Source of the DNA: Malus domestica
Lineage: Eukaryota > Streptophyta > Magnoliopsida > Rosales > Rosaceae
Assembly (NCBI RefSeq): GCF_042453785.1
Contig: NC_091671.1
Span: forward strand, 29,169,001-29,233,000
DNA: 64,000 nucleotides
Direction of reading: 5' to 3'
This document shows positions 1 through 10,989 of the stretch, piece by piece; positions within the stretch are counted from its first letter, which is position 1; each line of letters begins with the position of its first letter. The translations under genes and the position numbers were made by a program. The notes under the pieces were generated by a model. It ran no database searches and was not told where the DNA came from. It was given only the letters and a program-made list of their open reading frames with translations.

Positions 1-1458
1 AGAAAAGACAAAAAACAGAGGGTTAAACGATGAGTGACGCATGGCCAAAATGGGTAAAACCGAAATTTTGCTGTACCAAGCCAACAACAGAACATGGGAG
101 TGAGAAGAAACAAAGGGTATTTCCACCATTTCACTGTTTACGAACAGTGAAAAATAGTGTCGTCCTAACTGAGTTTTAGTATATAGATAATGTCTCCCAC
201 AAAAGGTGAAGACGAATGCTCCAAACGAGCCCTCAGACTTGTAAGGTGTCAGACCAAGTAGAAAGCATTTGCGACAAAAAAAAATTGGCAATTTAGTTAC
301 TCGTATAATGTGTCAGACATGTGTATCTCCTATGAAAGATGCATGTGGGAGTCCAAGATAGTAGATATAGCTTCATTTAGTGCGTTCACGACAAACTTAA
401 TAATAAACGGACTTACTCTTATAATTAGACAGATGTGAGATGCTAGATAAAGTAGACATCTGTATCTCTTATAAATTAGGCTGCTCATTATATGGCTTAG
501 CCAAACTCTTTCTCTTCTTAGTGTAAAAATATCGATGTACTAAAAAAAAAATTACTCATAAAATTTGACAAATTTAAAGTGTTAGACGAAATAGAAACTG
601 CATATCTCGGAAAAAAAAAACACAAAAAAAAACATACGTGCACGTCGAAGACAGTAAACAGCTCCAATCGGTACATTCACGGTATAGAAATGGCAATGGC
701 ATAATTGTCTTTCCACAAAGTTCCATTTTAGCTGGATGCTTTTGGATTTCTCATGATTGTTCCATAGAACTAAGGTCCAAAATATGGAAGAAAGTCAGAA
801 ACACAACTCTACCGCTCAATCGATTATGTTCCCCTTAATCCAAGTTTCATGGCCACATATCTTTTTGGCTATAAAATGAAAAACCTTTATGTTGTAACAT
901 GAATCAAATTTCCATTTCATCCGAGAAAAGCCTTATTTTTCTCAAGAATGCCTATCATTTGAACCAATGAGGTTAATCGGTATTTATTTGACACTTGTGT
1001 AAATAATAGGTCGAATTTGAGTAGTCAAATTCTTTTGCTTCTTGACGTTCTCTCCATGGGCATTGAAATTATTTCAATTTCTTGACTTCCCATTTATTTG
1101 ACACAACAGAGAGCGAAAGTATTCCGATTTCTACTTCTCCGTGATTGACAAGAACTATCTGATTTTGCTTGTCACTCACGGCAAGGCTAATATATACTTT
1201 ATACATGGTCCAAAGAAGGCATCCTTATTCTTGGTCGTCGCCTCGATGGCGTATACTAATTTTAACACAAATTTAGAACAAGTTGATCGCACATTCCTTC
1301 ATTGACGATAACCTTGCAGCTTCTCTTTACCGACTCAGTAGACACGCAGCTTCTCTTCTCTCGGAATTCAATAGGGGAAGGATGACACGAACAAACTTCA
1401 TCGCGCAGTGGAACAAAAGCTTTCCTTATTTTACCTAAACTGGTGTGGAGGACGCATC
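1..1458. other. AT-rich flank, no gene recognised
   Basis: This is the 3' flank of the RNase H-MATH gene. It has no convincing open frame. Positions about 1120-1310 are a diverged copy of about 7020-7255: both contain a stretch close to 'gtcgcctc.atgg.gtat' followed by a shared 'gaacaagttg' block. I do not recognise the parent sequence. Confidence 0.5.
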
Positions 1459-4400
1459 CTAATGGTCCTTGACAATGGGACCGTTAAGAGGGCTATCAGT
1501 AGGCTCGGTGCAAACCTGCTTGGAACTTGGTGCATCCTGTGGTAGGCAGCCCCCTAGAACAAGTGCAGCTTTACAACCTTTTTGGTCTTCTAAAAGCTTA
1601 ATTTCAGACTTATGGACTACAACCTTGGCCTCAATTATACACATGTCATTCACAAGATATCCTTCACGGTCGTTGTAAAACTCGCTTAGAGGAATTAAAG
1701 ACGCGAAGCCCGATTCACTTTCCCTTTTAGTGAAAACATGTCCAGCATCTGCAAAGTCCAAATATTCATGATCACAATAGAAGCATAACAATTTCTAATA
1801 TAGAAATAAAAATAAGGGGTAGCTCGTTACATAGAGTACTTAAAAATAAGTAACGGAAACAAAAACAGTTAGTCCTAGAGCATTAGATCCAAGAATAAAA
1901 GACTTCCACGATCAGCGAATGTAAGACTCAAGGTCAAAACAATCGAATTTCAATTGCTTCAATCCCGCAGAAAGAGATTGAAGGTCCAGAATTTAACTAT
2001 CTATTTTAGCTACTTATTTCAACTGCTTAACAAACACACTGGTTGCCTATAATTATATTCCAAAAACAAACGTTGTGCAGAGCAAACCCAAGTACATACT
2101 CACCTCACCTTTAGCTAACATTTGAGGCCAGACTACCCAAATCGGTAAAAAGATATTATTTTCAATAAATTGGGGTGTAAGATTCAATATTGATTTAGTA
2201 ATATGTGGTAATGTACCTAAACAAAGGGCCAAAGTCAAAACTCATTGTAAAACTTGATTTCAATGAAAAAACCATATTCTCCAAGGATGAAAATCTATCC
2301 CTACCTTAAACTAAACGGGTTTTATCACAGGAATATTTACTAAATAGAAGCTAAATACTCAATTGCCATAACTTCAAGTAAATTTGAACAGTTGGGCTTT
2401 CAACGGTAATCACCATTTTAGACATGAAAAGTTATACTGTCACTCCTAGGTGATTTACTATACTAATTAATAGCAGGTAAACTATCAACCATGCTGCAGA
2501 TAAGGTATATTTGCAATTGAGTATTTAGCAGAAGAAAGATATCCAGCATCTCAACCTTCAGCTGCACCATGTTAATTAAACAATCATGGCTCATGCACGC
2601 CCTTTTCATTTTCAAAGGGTCTAAGCCAACCAGCCAGAAATGCAGACATAGAAATTTGGTTTAATTTTTTACAGTTAAAAGGAAAACAAGCTTCCGTTGT
2701 CAGAGGTCGTTAAATATAAGATATAATTTTCAGACTCCAAACTGGAAATCCAAGCAGTGATAACACATTGAAGTTTCACATTTAGTAGAGAAAATAGAAT
2801 AATACGAAACCTAGCAGTAATATTTGACGGTTCCTGGATATTCTGAGGAAATGAAGGGAGAATAAAGAAAGAGAACATGACCTTAATTGTCTTCAGGACC
2901 CGGGGAAATTACCATTTGAATGTTTCCTAAAGGGCGACCCGAAATACAGCAAAAATAATATTGAACAATAAGATGTTCCTCAAGTTCTATGATTTTCTTC
3001 AAGGGAGATCTCCCAATAGTGGAAAGTATTGCTAGCATACTACTTCCGTGCTAAACCTAATTAATCTTTTGAACGAGAGATACAAAATTACCTATTGCCT
3101 TTCGTTTATCTACTTTCAGTTCCATATATAGTAAAGTTCAATAAAAAGTCGAGAAGGCAGTCGGGCATTGATAGTAAGCGTGAGACTAAATCAAAGAAAA
3201 ACCTCCATGACAGGACACAGCAACGACTAGTTCCCTTCGATAATTTAGCTTTACCCTACAAATTATAAACTAACATGGCAAGAGACAAAAACAAGGATGA
3301 ATGTGAAATAAGCAACAGGAACATAAAAACAACGTACCCTTTGTTATTGACTTGCTGCTCTGAAGTTGATTGACGACACTCAAGCTGAAGTGCGCATATC
3401 TAGCCCACCCTTTTGGCAATGTTGAAGAACCAGTAACATCCAGATAGACTGACAAGTAGCCTACGGTTTTCTTCCCACGTGGATACATAAGGATTCGCCT
3501 GATAGAACCAAGACAGGTGGAAAACCATAAATAGCACAATGCAAAAAGAAAAATTTAAGCTTGTGGATGGTACGAGACAATAAAATACCATTCAAAACAA
3601 CCGATGACGTAGACATCAGAGAAATGCTTGACGGCATTTAACTTAGAGAAATTGTCAATTTTCCATGTGAATGTCACAGATGCAGCATCATCCTTGTGAA
3701 TATTCAGTTCCTCCAATTTCTTTACTCTTCTACAAACTCAGAGTAACAATAACATGTCACCGTAACACTAAATACCATACAACAAAAACTAAAAACATAA
3801 GTGTGCAACCCGCAACAAACCTGCATTCTATAACTGTGGGAAGAAGAAACCTGGGCTGAGCCACCCTACAGATATCCTGAACCAGAACAGCCTCGCAGCC
3901 AGGCGGCGGAGCATCGAAATAATGGCACCCCAACTCCAATGTCAGCCCAAAATTGGCCAAAAAATCAGCCACGCTGTTTTTTTGCCGGTACACATGCTGC
4001 AGAGTGTAGCTTTGGATTTGGTCAAGCAGATTCAGGCAATTCCTAATCAGATTTTGGCTATTCGTAATCTGATTCAGGCACTTATTAATCAACTTAAACT
4101 GAGGGTGTTTCGGATACAACTGAACCGGGCTGAACACGAGAGTCACCGCCATGGCTGAGTCGGTTTCCACCTCAATTGGGACCCACCCAGAATTCCAGGC
4201 AAGTTCCAGGCCTCTGTACAATGCCCAGACCTCAGCCTCAATGGGTTTCTTGCCCGTTCCCAGATTTTCAGCAAACCCACGCAGCCATTCTCCGTCCTGA
4301 TTTCTGATCACGCCGCCGCCTGCTATGCACCCTGATCCGCTGCGGTAAGTTCCGTCGACGTTGAGCTTGTACCAGCCATGTTGGGGGAAGCTCCAGCACA

Positions 4401-4597
4401 AAAGCACCTCCTGCTTGTTTTTATGCTTTTTCTTTGTGCTGGGCGTAAATAGAAGAAAACCCATAAGTTTAAAGGTCTAAGCATTAAAGATGAAACAAGA
4501 GAATCAGAGAGATTGATCGAGAGATGAACCTTCCCATGGACGATTCCGATAACTCCGGCTCGGAACCAGACTCACTCTGCAACTGCAACTCAGTCAT
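1459..4597 (-). CDS. RNase H-like (RVT_3) plus MATH domain fusion protein, 5 exons
   Basis: Model on the minus strand: exons 4597-4530, 4438-3851, 3729-3589, 3498-3338 and 1748-1459, all with GT-AG borders, joining to 415 codons plus stop. Residues 1-22 are acidic. Residues about 45-185 are an RNase H fold of the RVT_3 type with its four acidic residues present: D51 (NVDGT), E92 (AEVWAL), D116 (ETDSAM) and D181 (NSVADFLA). Residues about 237-367 form a MATH domain, starting VTFTWKIDNFSKLNAVKHF and passing through WRILMYPRGKK, LSVYLDVTGSS, FSLSVVNQ and GYLVNDMCIIEAKV. This resembles the MATH domains of plant UBP12/13 and of MATH/coiled-coil proteins. MATH domains bind protein partners, often in ubiquitin pathways; RVT_3 domains usually derive from LINEs. 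The second exon is 588 nt and phase 2 at both ends, so skipping it keeps the frame and leaves a 219-aa MATH-only protein. Intron 4 is 1.6 kb. The borders were read by eye. A separate RNase H relic lying in intron 1 of a MATH gene is the alternative. Confidence 0.72.
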
Positions 4598-5137
4598 GGT
4601 TAAAGCGGATTCAGGGGGAGAAAGACGAAGAGTTGACTATGGTTGACACCAGTGTTTCTTGACTTTGCAGGCGTGTGAAAAACCTGCCCGAAGCAGTTGG
4701 GTCGCTGCTTATGATTGTTTCCAATGACCCATTTATTACTATCACAATCTTTTTAGCGGTAATTAAGAGGGATTAAATTTGAATTTCAAAAATAATGAAT
4801 TCGGAATTAAATTGTTGTAATGTAAATATATCGTTGTATAAAAATATAAATATATCATACTTTATTTGGTAGAATAATTAAGAAGTATTTGTGAGTTGTT
4901 ATTTCAAAAAGTATTTCTTCAATAAAAATTTGTGTTTATAATAAAAATACTTCTAGTACAAGTTTTTTTGTTTTTTTTTTTTTTTCAGGCGTGTGGGTTA
5001 AACAAAAGCGATTTCTAACAAATCGAGAGTGTTTCAGAGACATTTACTTTCTTTGGACAGCGTATGAAAAATTTTCACTTTTTTTGGGACACCCCAGGGA
5101 AGCAATGTTCTTGGATTAACCCTCAGATTATTTGCAT
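4598..5137. other. Upstream flank of the RNase H-MATH gene
   Basis: Non-coding. It should hold the promoter and 5' UTR of the minus-strand gene, but I see no clear TATA box. The stretch 4740-4990 is very AT-rich and ends in a long T run near 4965-4985. Confidence 0.4.
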
Positions 5138-5271
5138 AAAACAAAGGCTTAAAAGTAGCAATGATCTCACAATTTTACCTCTAGTTTAATTTTAGTCTCT
5201 AAACTCTTATATTACTTTCTTTAGTCCTCGAGCTTAATAATGTGTTTCACCATTGGTCCTTTTCCACTAAT

Positions 5272-5955
5272 TGTCACATCCTGGCCTGGGCCGCCACCAC
5301 ATCTTAGGCTCGACTCCACCGTATCACGATATTGTCCGCTTTGGGCCCCAACCACACCCTCACGGTTTTGTTTCTGGGAACTCACACTAGAACTTCCCAG
5401 TAGATCACCCATCATGAGATGCTATCGCACGAACTCGCTTAATTTCGGAGTTCCGATGAAACCCGAAGCTAGTGAGCTCCCAAAAAGCCTTGTGTTAGAT
5501 AGAGATGAGAATATACATATATGGCTTACATGATCCACTCCCCTAGGCGATGTGGAATGTTATAATCCACCCCCCTTAGGGGCCCGACGTCCTCTTCAGC
5601 ACACTTCCGGCTAAAGATTGGCTCTGATACCAAATTGTCACGTCCAGCCCCGGGCCGCCACCATATCCCGGGCTTGACTCCACCGTAGCACGATATTATC
5701 CGCTTTGGGCCCTGACCACACCCTCACGCTTTGGGCCCTGACCACGCCCTTACGGTTTTGTTTCTAGGAACTCACACGAGCACTTCCTAGTAGGTCACCT
5801 ATCATGGGATTGCTCTCGCGCAAACTCGCTTAACTTCGGAATTCTGATGTAACCCGAAGCCAGTGAGCTCCCAAAAGGCCTCATGCTAGGTAGAGATGGG
5901 AATATACATATAAGGCTTACATGATCCACTCCATTGGGAGATGTGGGATGTTACA
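5272..5955 (-). mobile_element. Cassandra-type TRIM retrotransposon, two LTRs
   Basis: Two LTRs, 5272-5563 and 5636-5955, enclose only about 72 bp. On the minus strand the internal part begins with the initiator-Met tRNA primer site TGGTATCAGAGCC (about 5620-5632) and ends with a purine tract just before the 3' LTR. The LTRs end TGT...ACA. Each LTR contains a stretch like plant 5S rRNA (minus strand 'GGAACTCCGAA.TTAAGCGAG' and 'ATGATGGGTGA'), the hallmark of Cassandra. The flanks CTAAT and TTAAT differ at one base and are the likely target duplication. It has no coding capacity and would depend on another element. The right LTR carries an extra internal repeat of about 26 bp ('tttgggccctgaccac' twice, near 5703-5750). 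Confidence 0.9.
5395..5460 (-). other. 5S rRNA-derived segment in the left Cassandra LTR
   Basis: On the minus strand this reads like the internal promoter part of plant 5S rRNA. It is not a functional 5S gene: it is embedded in an LTR and differs at several positions. The matching segment in the other LTR lies at about 5785-5862. It may supply an RNA polymerase III promoter to the retrotransposon, as proposed for the family. Confidence 0.7.
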
Positions 5956-6484
5956 TTAATGTTGTCTTCTTCTTTTTTTTTTTGGGTTTAAATCTAGGGG
6001 TATATTAGAACTTCAACTTAAAACTTCGAAAAACAATAGAAGAAGCTAAAAATTAAATTAAAATTTATAAATTGATATCTAAAACTTAAAACAAAATGAA
6101 ACTTGAACTATAAAAATACATTGAAAATGGTTAGACTTTAGCAACTTGTAAATATTAGGCAATGCAATTTCAAAGTTGGTAGGAGATCAAACTATAGCTG
6201 AACTTAAACAACTAAAAAATCACATATTGAACTAAGGAAAAAAAGTCCTATATATTCAATTTTCTTACACATAAAAAACATTGATTATTTTAGGTTTTTT
6301 TTTTTTTTTTACTTTTTCATATACTCGTAAATTTATTGAAAAAATAGACGGCGTTATTGAGAGGACCAATGGTACAACACATTGTTAAGTTCGAAGACTA
6401 AATAAACTAATGTTAAAGTTCAAGGAATAAAATTAAATTAGGGGTAAAATTCATGGGCCATTCTACAATTAAGCCTAAAACAAA

Positions 6485-7713
6485 CAATTATAACAAAAAT
6501 GAATAAAAAGATAGGGAGGGAGGCCGGCCATGCATGGTGGACCGGTGTGGAGAGACCGGGGGGGATGGTGAGTTGGGTATAATTTTTTTTTTTTAATGTG
6601 CTAGAAATACGGCCCGATACATCAAGTATAATAATAAATAAAAAAATTAGGACTTAAATCAAAATTTTTTTTAATTTAAAAACCAATTTTCAAGTTTTTG
6701 AACCAAGATCATATCGAATTGGAAAAAACAAAATCGAAAATGAATCGTTTCGAAAAAAGTGAAAAAAACTTAAGCGAATAGTAGTTTCGGTTTGATTTTT
6801 GGTTTTGGCCAAAAACCAAACTGAATCAAACCAACCTACCCCTAATTGAAATTATTTCAAATTTTTACTAGTTTTCAATTTTCAATTTTGACAAAAACTA
6901 AACCGAATGAAACCGAACTCACCCATAATTGAATTTATTTTGATTTATACTATGCAAGTGTATAGTACACACATGAATAGTGAAATAATTCTTTTTTTTA
7001 TGTCTCCTGCGTGTACTTGGCGGGAACCCTAGAGCTATCCGTTTTCAGAATCTGGTGGTTGAAAAAGTAGACATTTCTTTCGAGAGGCCGTTGTCGAGAG
7101 TTAAGAATTTGTCCTTGCTTGTTGCGCACGCCAAGGTTAATACTTTTGTCATGGTTCAGTATGCATCCTCCTTGCTCGTCGCCTCAATGGTGTATCCTAT
7201 GTGTAAACAAATATGGAACAAGTTGTTTACACACTTTTTCATTGCCCATTGAATTAGGGTTTGTGAGTGAAATTGGTAAAGATGTAAATTAGTTGAAGGG
7301 GCAAGACCAAGGTTATGTTTTCTTGACGTGAATAAGAAAATTGCGTTAAAAATTTTCAAAATTACGCCTAAACTTCTAAGTTCGTTTCTGTTCCCGTAAT
7401 ATCGTTTGTATAAAAAAAAACAAGTAAATTGCGGTTGTCTCACATGCACATTATTCATTTTAACACAAAACTACAAATCGCAAAACACCATCGAATGATA
7501 AAACAATAACACCACACTCATTAGTTAAATCGATCATTGCACAAAAAAAAAAAACAACATTCAAGGTAGGCAATTGAAAATACTCAGAATCCAAAATTTC
7601 AAGCTAAAGATGATAGAAACTACAACGGATGAACAATCTCGTCATATATTTCAAATTTCAGGTTCCAAGAGAAGAATTAAATCAAAATATAGAAAAGCTT
7701 GTAGCATGAACCC
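6485..7713. other. AT-rich intergenic region with short degenerate repeats
   Basis: No gene is recognised. About 6770-6930 has two diverged copies of a motif containing 'aaccgaa/ccaaactgaa' and 'taattgaa'. About 7020-7255 is a degenerate copy of about 1120-1310, with an open frame of 65 codons that resembles nothing I know. Confidence 0.4.
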
Positions 7714-7718
7714 AATGT

Positions 7719-8296
7719 TGTTGAATATATGACCAAATTGTAGTGGACCTTTATTTATAAGCCTAGCAGCCCATTTAAAGGGCCTTTCTTCTTTGGCCCA
7801 TGTGAAAAGCCACGACTGTGGCTAAGGTTTTAACTGGCAGCAGCAGCTGCCTTCATTTTTGAGCAATCGAAAAAGAAAAGAAGAAAGTGCCGCAACCCCT
7901 TTTTGGAGAGAAAAAGAAAGTGTGCACCTCTCAGTTGGTTAGTACTCATTCAATCAAAGTTGTATTTGTGTATTAGCTTTAAACTTTGTATAGAGAGGAA
8001 ATTATTCATTATATTTCCTTATCTATTTGTTTCTTTGGAGAGTGAGAGTTATTAGGTGTATTGGGGTTTTGGGTTGTGAGATTGCCAACACTTTGTAAAC
8101 TCCTATTTGGTTGAAGTGGATTATTGGGTGAGCTCCTACTGCTCCAATGACGTACTCTAGTTACACTGACTATTGAGGAACCTTATTAAAATCTTGGTGT
8201 CTTTTTTCTATTTTTGTTCTTGCATTTCATTTGATATATTTCTTGTGGGTTAGTTTGAGTTGGTTCCATTTGGTTTGGTGCTATCATAGCACAACA
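7719..8296 (+). mobile_element. Solo LTR, same family as the Copia element at 10186-15842
   Basis: It begins TGTTGAATA and ends TAGCACAACA, with a perfect 5-bp target duplication AATGT at 7714-7718 and 8297-8301. Its last 250 bp match the reverse complement of the Copia LTRs (e.g. 'ttgatatatttcttgtgggt', 'gagttggttccat'), so it is the same or a sister family in opposite orientation. No internal region remains, as expected after recombination between two LTRs. The first half is more diverged from the intact element's LTRs. Confidence 0.85.
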
Positions 8297-9153
8297 AATG
8301 TACCTACTGAATTGCTACAGCTGCTTCGATGTCGGAAAAGTAGTCATGCCTGTGAGTAGTAGGAAAGGCGATTAAAAGCATGAAAAGAACACAATTGTGA
8401 GCATGTTCTGATAATTTTGCAAGAAAATCTCCCTTTCCCTTTCCCAAATCATAAATGTTACTTTTCACCAAAGATAAATTTAATTCCCAAACCATATACT
8501 GAACATATGAATATATATATTTTAGTAGAATCCGGCTTACGTGATTTTGCAGGAAAGTTTTTGACAATAACGATCGATAGTATTCATCATTGGTTGGAAA
8601 ACCCAATCTGGCTTTAGTTCAGGTAGTACATCAAGAGTTAACCAAAAAAACTTCAAAACTAAGAGGTTACATGCAATCCTCGACAAGAAGATTCAAAATA
8701 AAGTTCGGGGCCGGGGGGTTGCAGCCCACTCACATTGACTACCAATTGATAAGTTATAGCGGGCTAGCCGATGTGCTGCAGTGTTGGCTGGCTTGATGGC
8801 GGACATGGTTCACTAAGTCTTCAGTGACCGAGGGGAGAAATGCTTTCGTATCTTCCACTTGTCCGAGAACTGAACAATTGGGGGAAGTTGATACAAGCCT
8901 ATCCCAGCCATTGCAACATTTAACACTAAACAAATATTCCAATTTTTCTGCAATTTCAAAATAATATTAAGGAAGCCTGTTTTGATACAAGCTTGGGTAT
9001 TCCTACTCTCGTGGCTCGAAGTAAGAAGGCTTGATTTGATCATATTAAGGAACGAATATGGAAGAGGTTGCAGGGGTGGAAAGGCAAACTCCTTAACGCG
9101 GTCAGCCACATGCTTCTTGTTAAAGTTGTGGCACAAGCCATCCGCTATATACT

Positions 9154-10185
9154 ATGCATTGCTTTCTTCTTCCCAATAATTTTTACAACGATCTAAACCG
9201 AATGGTGGCTGCATTCTGGTGGAACGGGGTTGATGATTCCAAGAAGATTCATTGGCTTTCTTGGGAGAAAATATGTGCTCCTAAGTGGGAGGGTGGCTTG
9301 GGTTTCAGAAATATGCATGCTTTTAACCTTAGTCTGTTGACGAAACAGGGGTGGAGATTGATTTATGAGCATCACTCCCTGGTGGCATGAACTTTGAAGG
9401 CAAAGTATTACCCCCAATGGATCTTTTATGAAGGCTAAGGTTAAAAATAATGCTTCGTATGGTTGGAGGAGCATTTGTGCAGCGAGACCAGTTATTGCTC
9501 GAGGCTCCCGTTGGCGGGTTGGTACTGGTAATGAGATTAAAATTTGGGAGGATCCTTGGATTCCAATTCCTTCTCGATTCAGGATATTCTCAACAAAACT
9601 AATGGGCTGCAACATTACTCTTGCCAACCGACTGATTTGCCAGCAGTCACACATCTGGAATTTCCTGATTCTGAAGTCCATATTTTCTGAATGGGAAGTT
9701 GATGCTATTGTGTCTATGCCATTGAGTATTCCCAAACCTGAGGACAAGCTTACTTGGCACTTTGATAAGAAGGGTAAATTTTCGGTTAAAAGTGCTTATC
9801 AGATTGCGTGGAGATGGCAAAGTAGTGGTGAAGTGGCGGCTTCTTCATCAGATCCCAACACATCCGCTGATCTCTGGAAGAAAATATGGGCAGCGAGGAT
9901 CCCTCCCAAAGTAAAGCTATGTGCATGGAGGTTTTGCCGTGACATTATCCCTTCAAGGGCAAATCTGAATATGCACCATATCAATACCGAACTGTCATGT
10001 GTTCTATGAAATGGGCATGTGGAATCCTCCATTCATCTGATCAAGGATTGCTGCTATGCCTCTTGTGCGTGGTTATCTACTGCCATCGGGAAACCTCCCT
10101 CGGGAGGGCAGTGTTCATCTGTCATGGCCGAATGGGGTTTTTCTTGGCTTCCACCCTCAGCCCATCAAACTTTGATCTCTGCCTT
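9154..10185 (+). pseudogene. LINE reverse transcriptase C-terminus and zf-RVT region, broken
   Basis: Two open stretches, 9154-9390 and 9428-10009, carry the thumb/connection part of an L1-type reverse transcriptase and its zinc-binding zf-RVT domain. They are separated by a TGA at about 9388 and a small frameshift near 9415. A further stop falls near 10008, inside the zinc-binding part. The line continues to the Copia junction at 10185, where reading resumes beyond 15848. No N-terminal endonuclease or palm domain is present. It cannot encode an active enzyme. Confidence 0.85.
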
Positions 10186-10989
10186 TGTTGTGCTAGGATA
10201 GCACCAAACCTTATGGAACCAACTCAAGCTAACCCACAGGAAATATATCAAATGGAATGCAAGAACAAAATATAAAAGACACTAAGATTTTAACGAGGTT
10301 CCTCAACAATCAATGTAACTGGAGTATGTCCTCAATCAGTGTAATTGGAGTACGTCCTCGGAGCAGTAGGAGCTCACCTAATAATCCACTATCAACCAAA
10401 TGGAAGTTTACAAAGTGTTGGCAATCTCACAACCCAAAAAACCCAATACAACCAATAGCTCTCACACACCAAAGAAACAAATAAAGAAAGAAATATAGTG
10501 ATTAATTTCTTCTCTATACAAAACTCAAAGCTATTACAACAACAACTACCTTGGTGGATGATTACTAACCAAAGAAAAGATCACCTTTTTCTTCTCTTCA
10601 AAATGGGGTTGCTGCCTTTTATTTTTCTGCTTCTCTCTCGGTTTCTTTCATTACCAAATGCAACAAGTGGGAGCATAACAACCAATTCTCTCCCTTTCTT
10701 TATTTGCTACTCTATGTTTTTCTGCAGCCATTCCCGTGACTTTTTACATATGCCAAAGAAAAAAACTTTAGACAAAATGCCCTTTTTTTCTCCCCAAAAC
10801 AAGGAAGAAACATAATCATGTTGTCTTTTTTTTTCTTTTGATTTGTTTAATAGCCAAAAGTTTTTTTTGTTTTGTTCTCCACTTGGCCACTTATTCAACA
10901 ATCTCCACCTTGGCCAAGTTCCGAAAAACGCAATGATAAGCCAACCAACACAATTAACACACAACATCACTCCCAAACACTAGCAAGAG

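Larger units (their letters stand above)
5146..6476. mobile_element. Foldback/MITE-like DNA element with ~125-bp inverted arms, hosting Cassandra
   Basis: The left arm (about 5146-5271) and the reverse complement of the right arm (about 6352-6476) match closely. Shared blocks include 'tttaattttagtctctaaac' (left) against 'tttaattttattccttgaac', then 'aatgtgttt.accattggtcct'. The element is flanked by a perfect 8-bp repeat AAAACAAA at 5138-5145 and 6477-6484, taken as the target duplication. No coding capacity is seen. The Cassandra element inserted at the inner edge of the left arm. Confidence 0.6.

Noticed and set aside
5395-5862. Functional 5S rRNA genes
   Set aside because: The 5S-like segments are diverged parts of Cassandra LTRs and lack the 5S ends.
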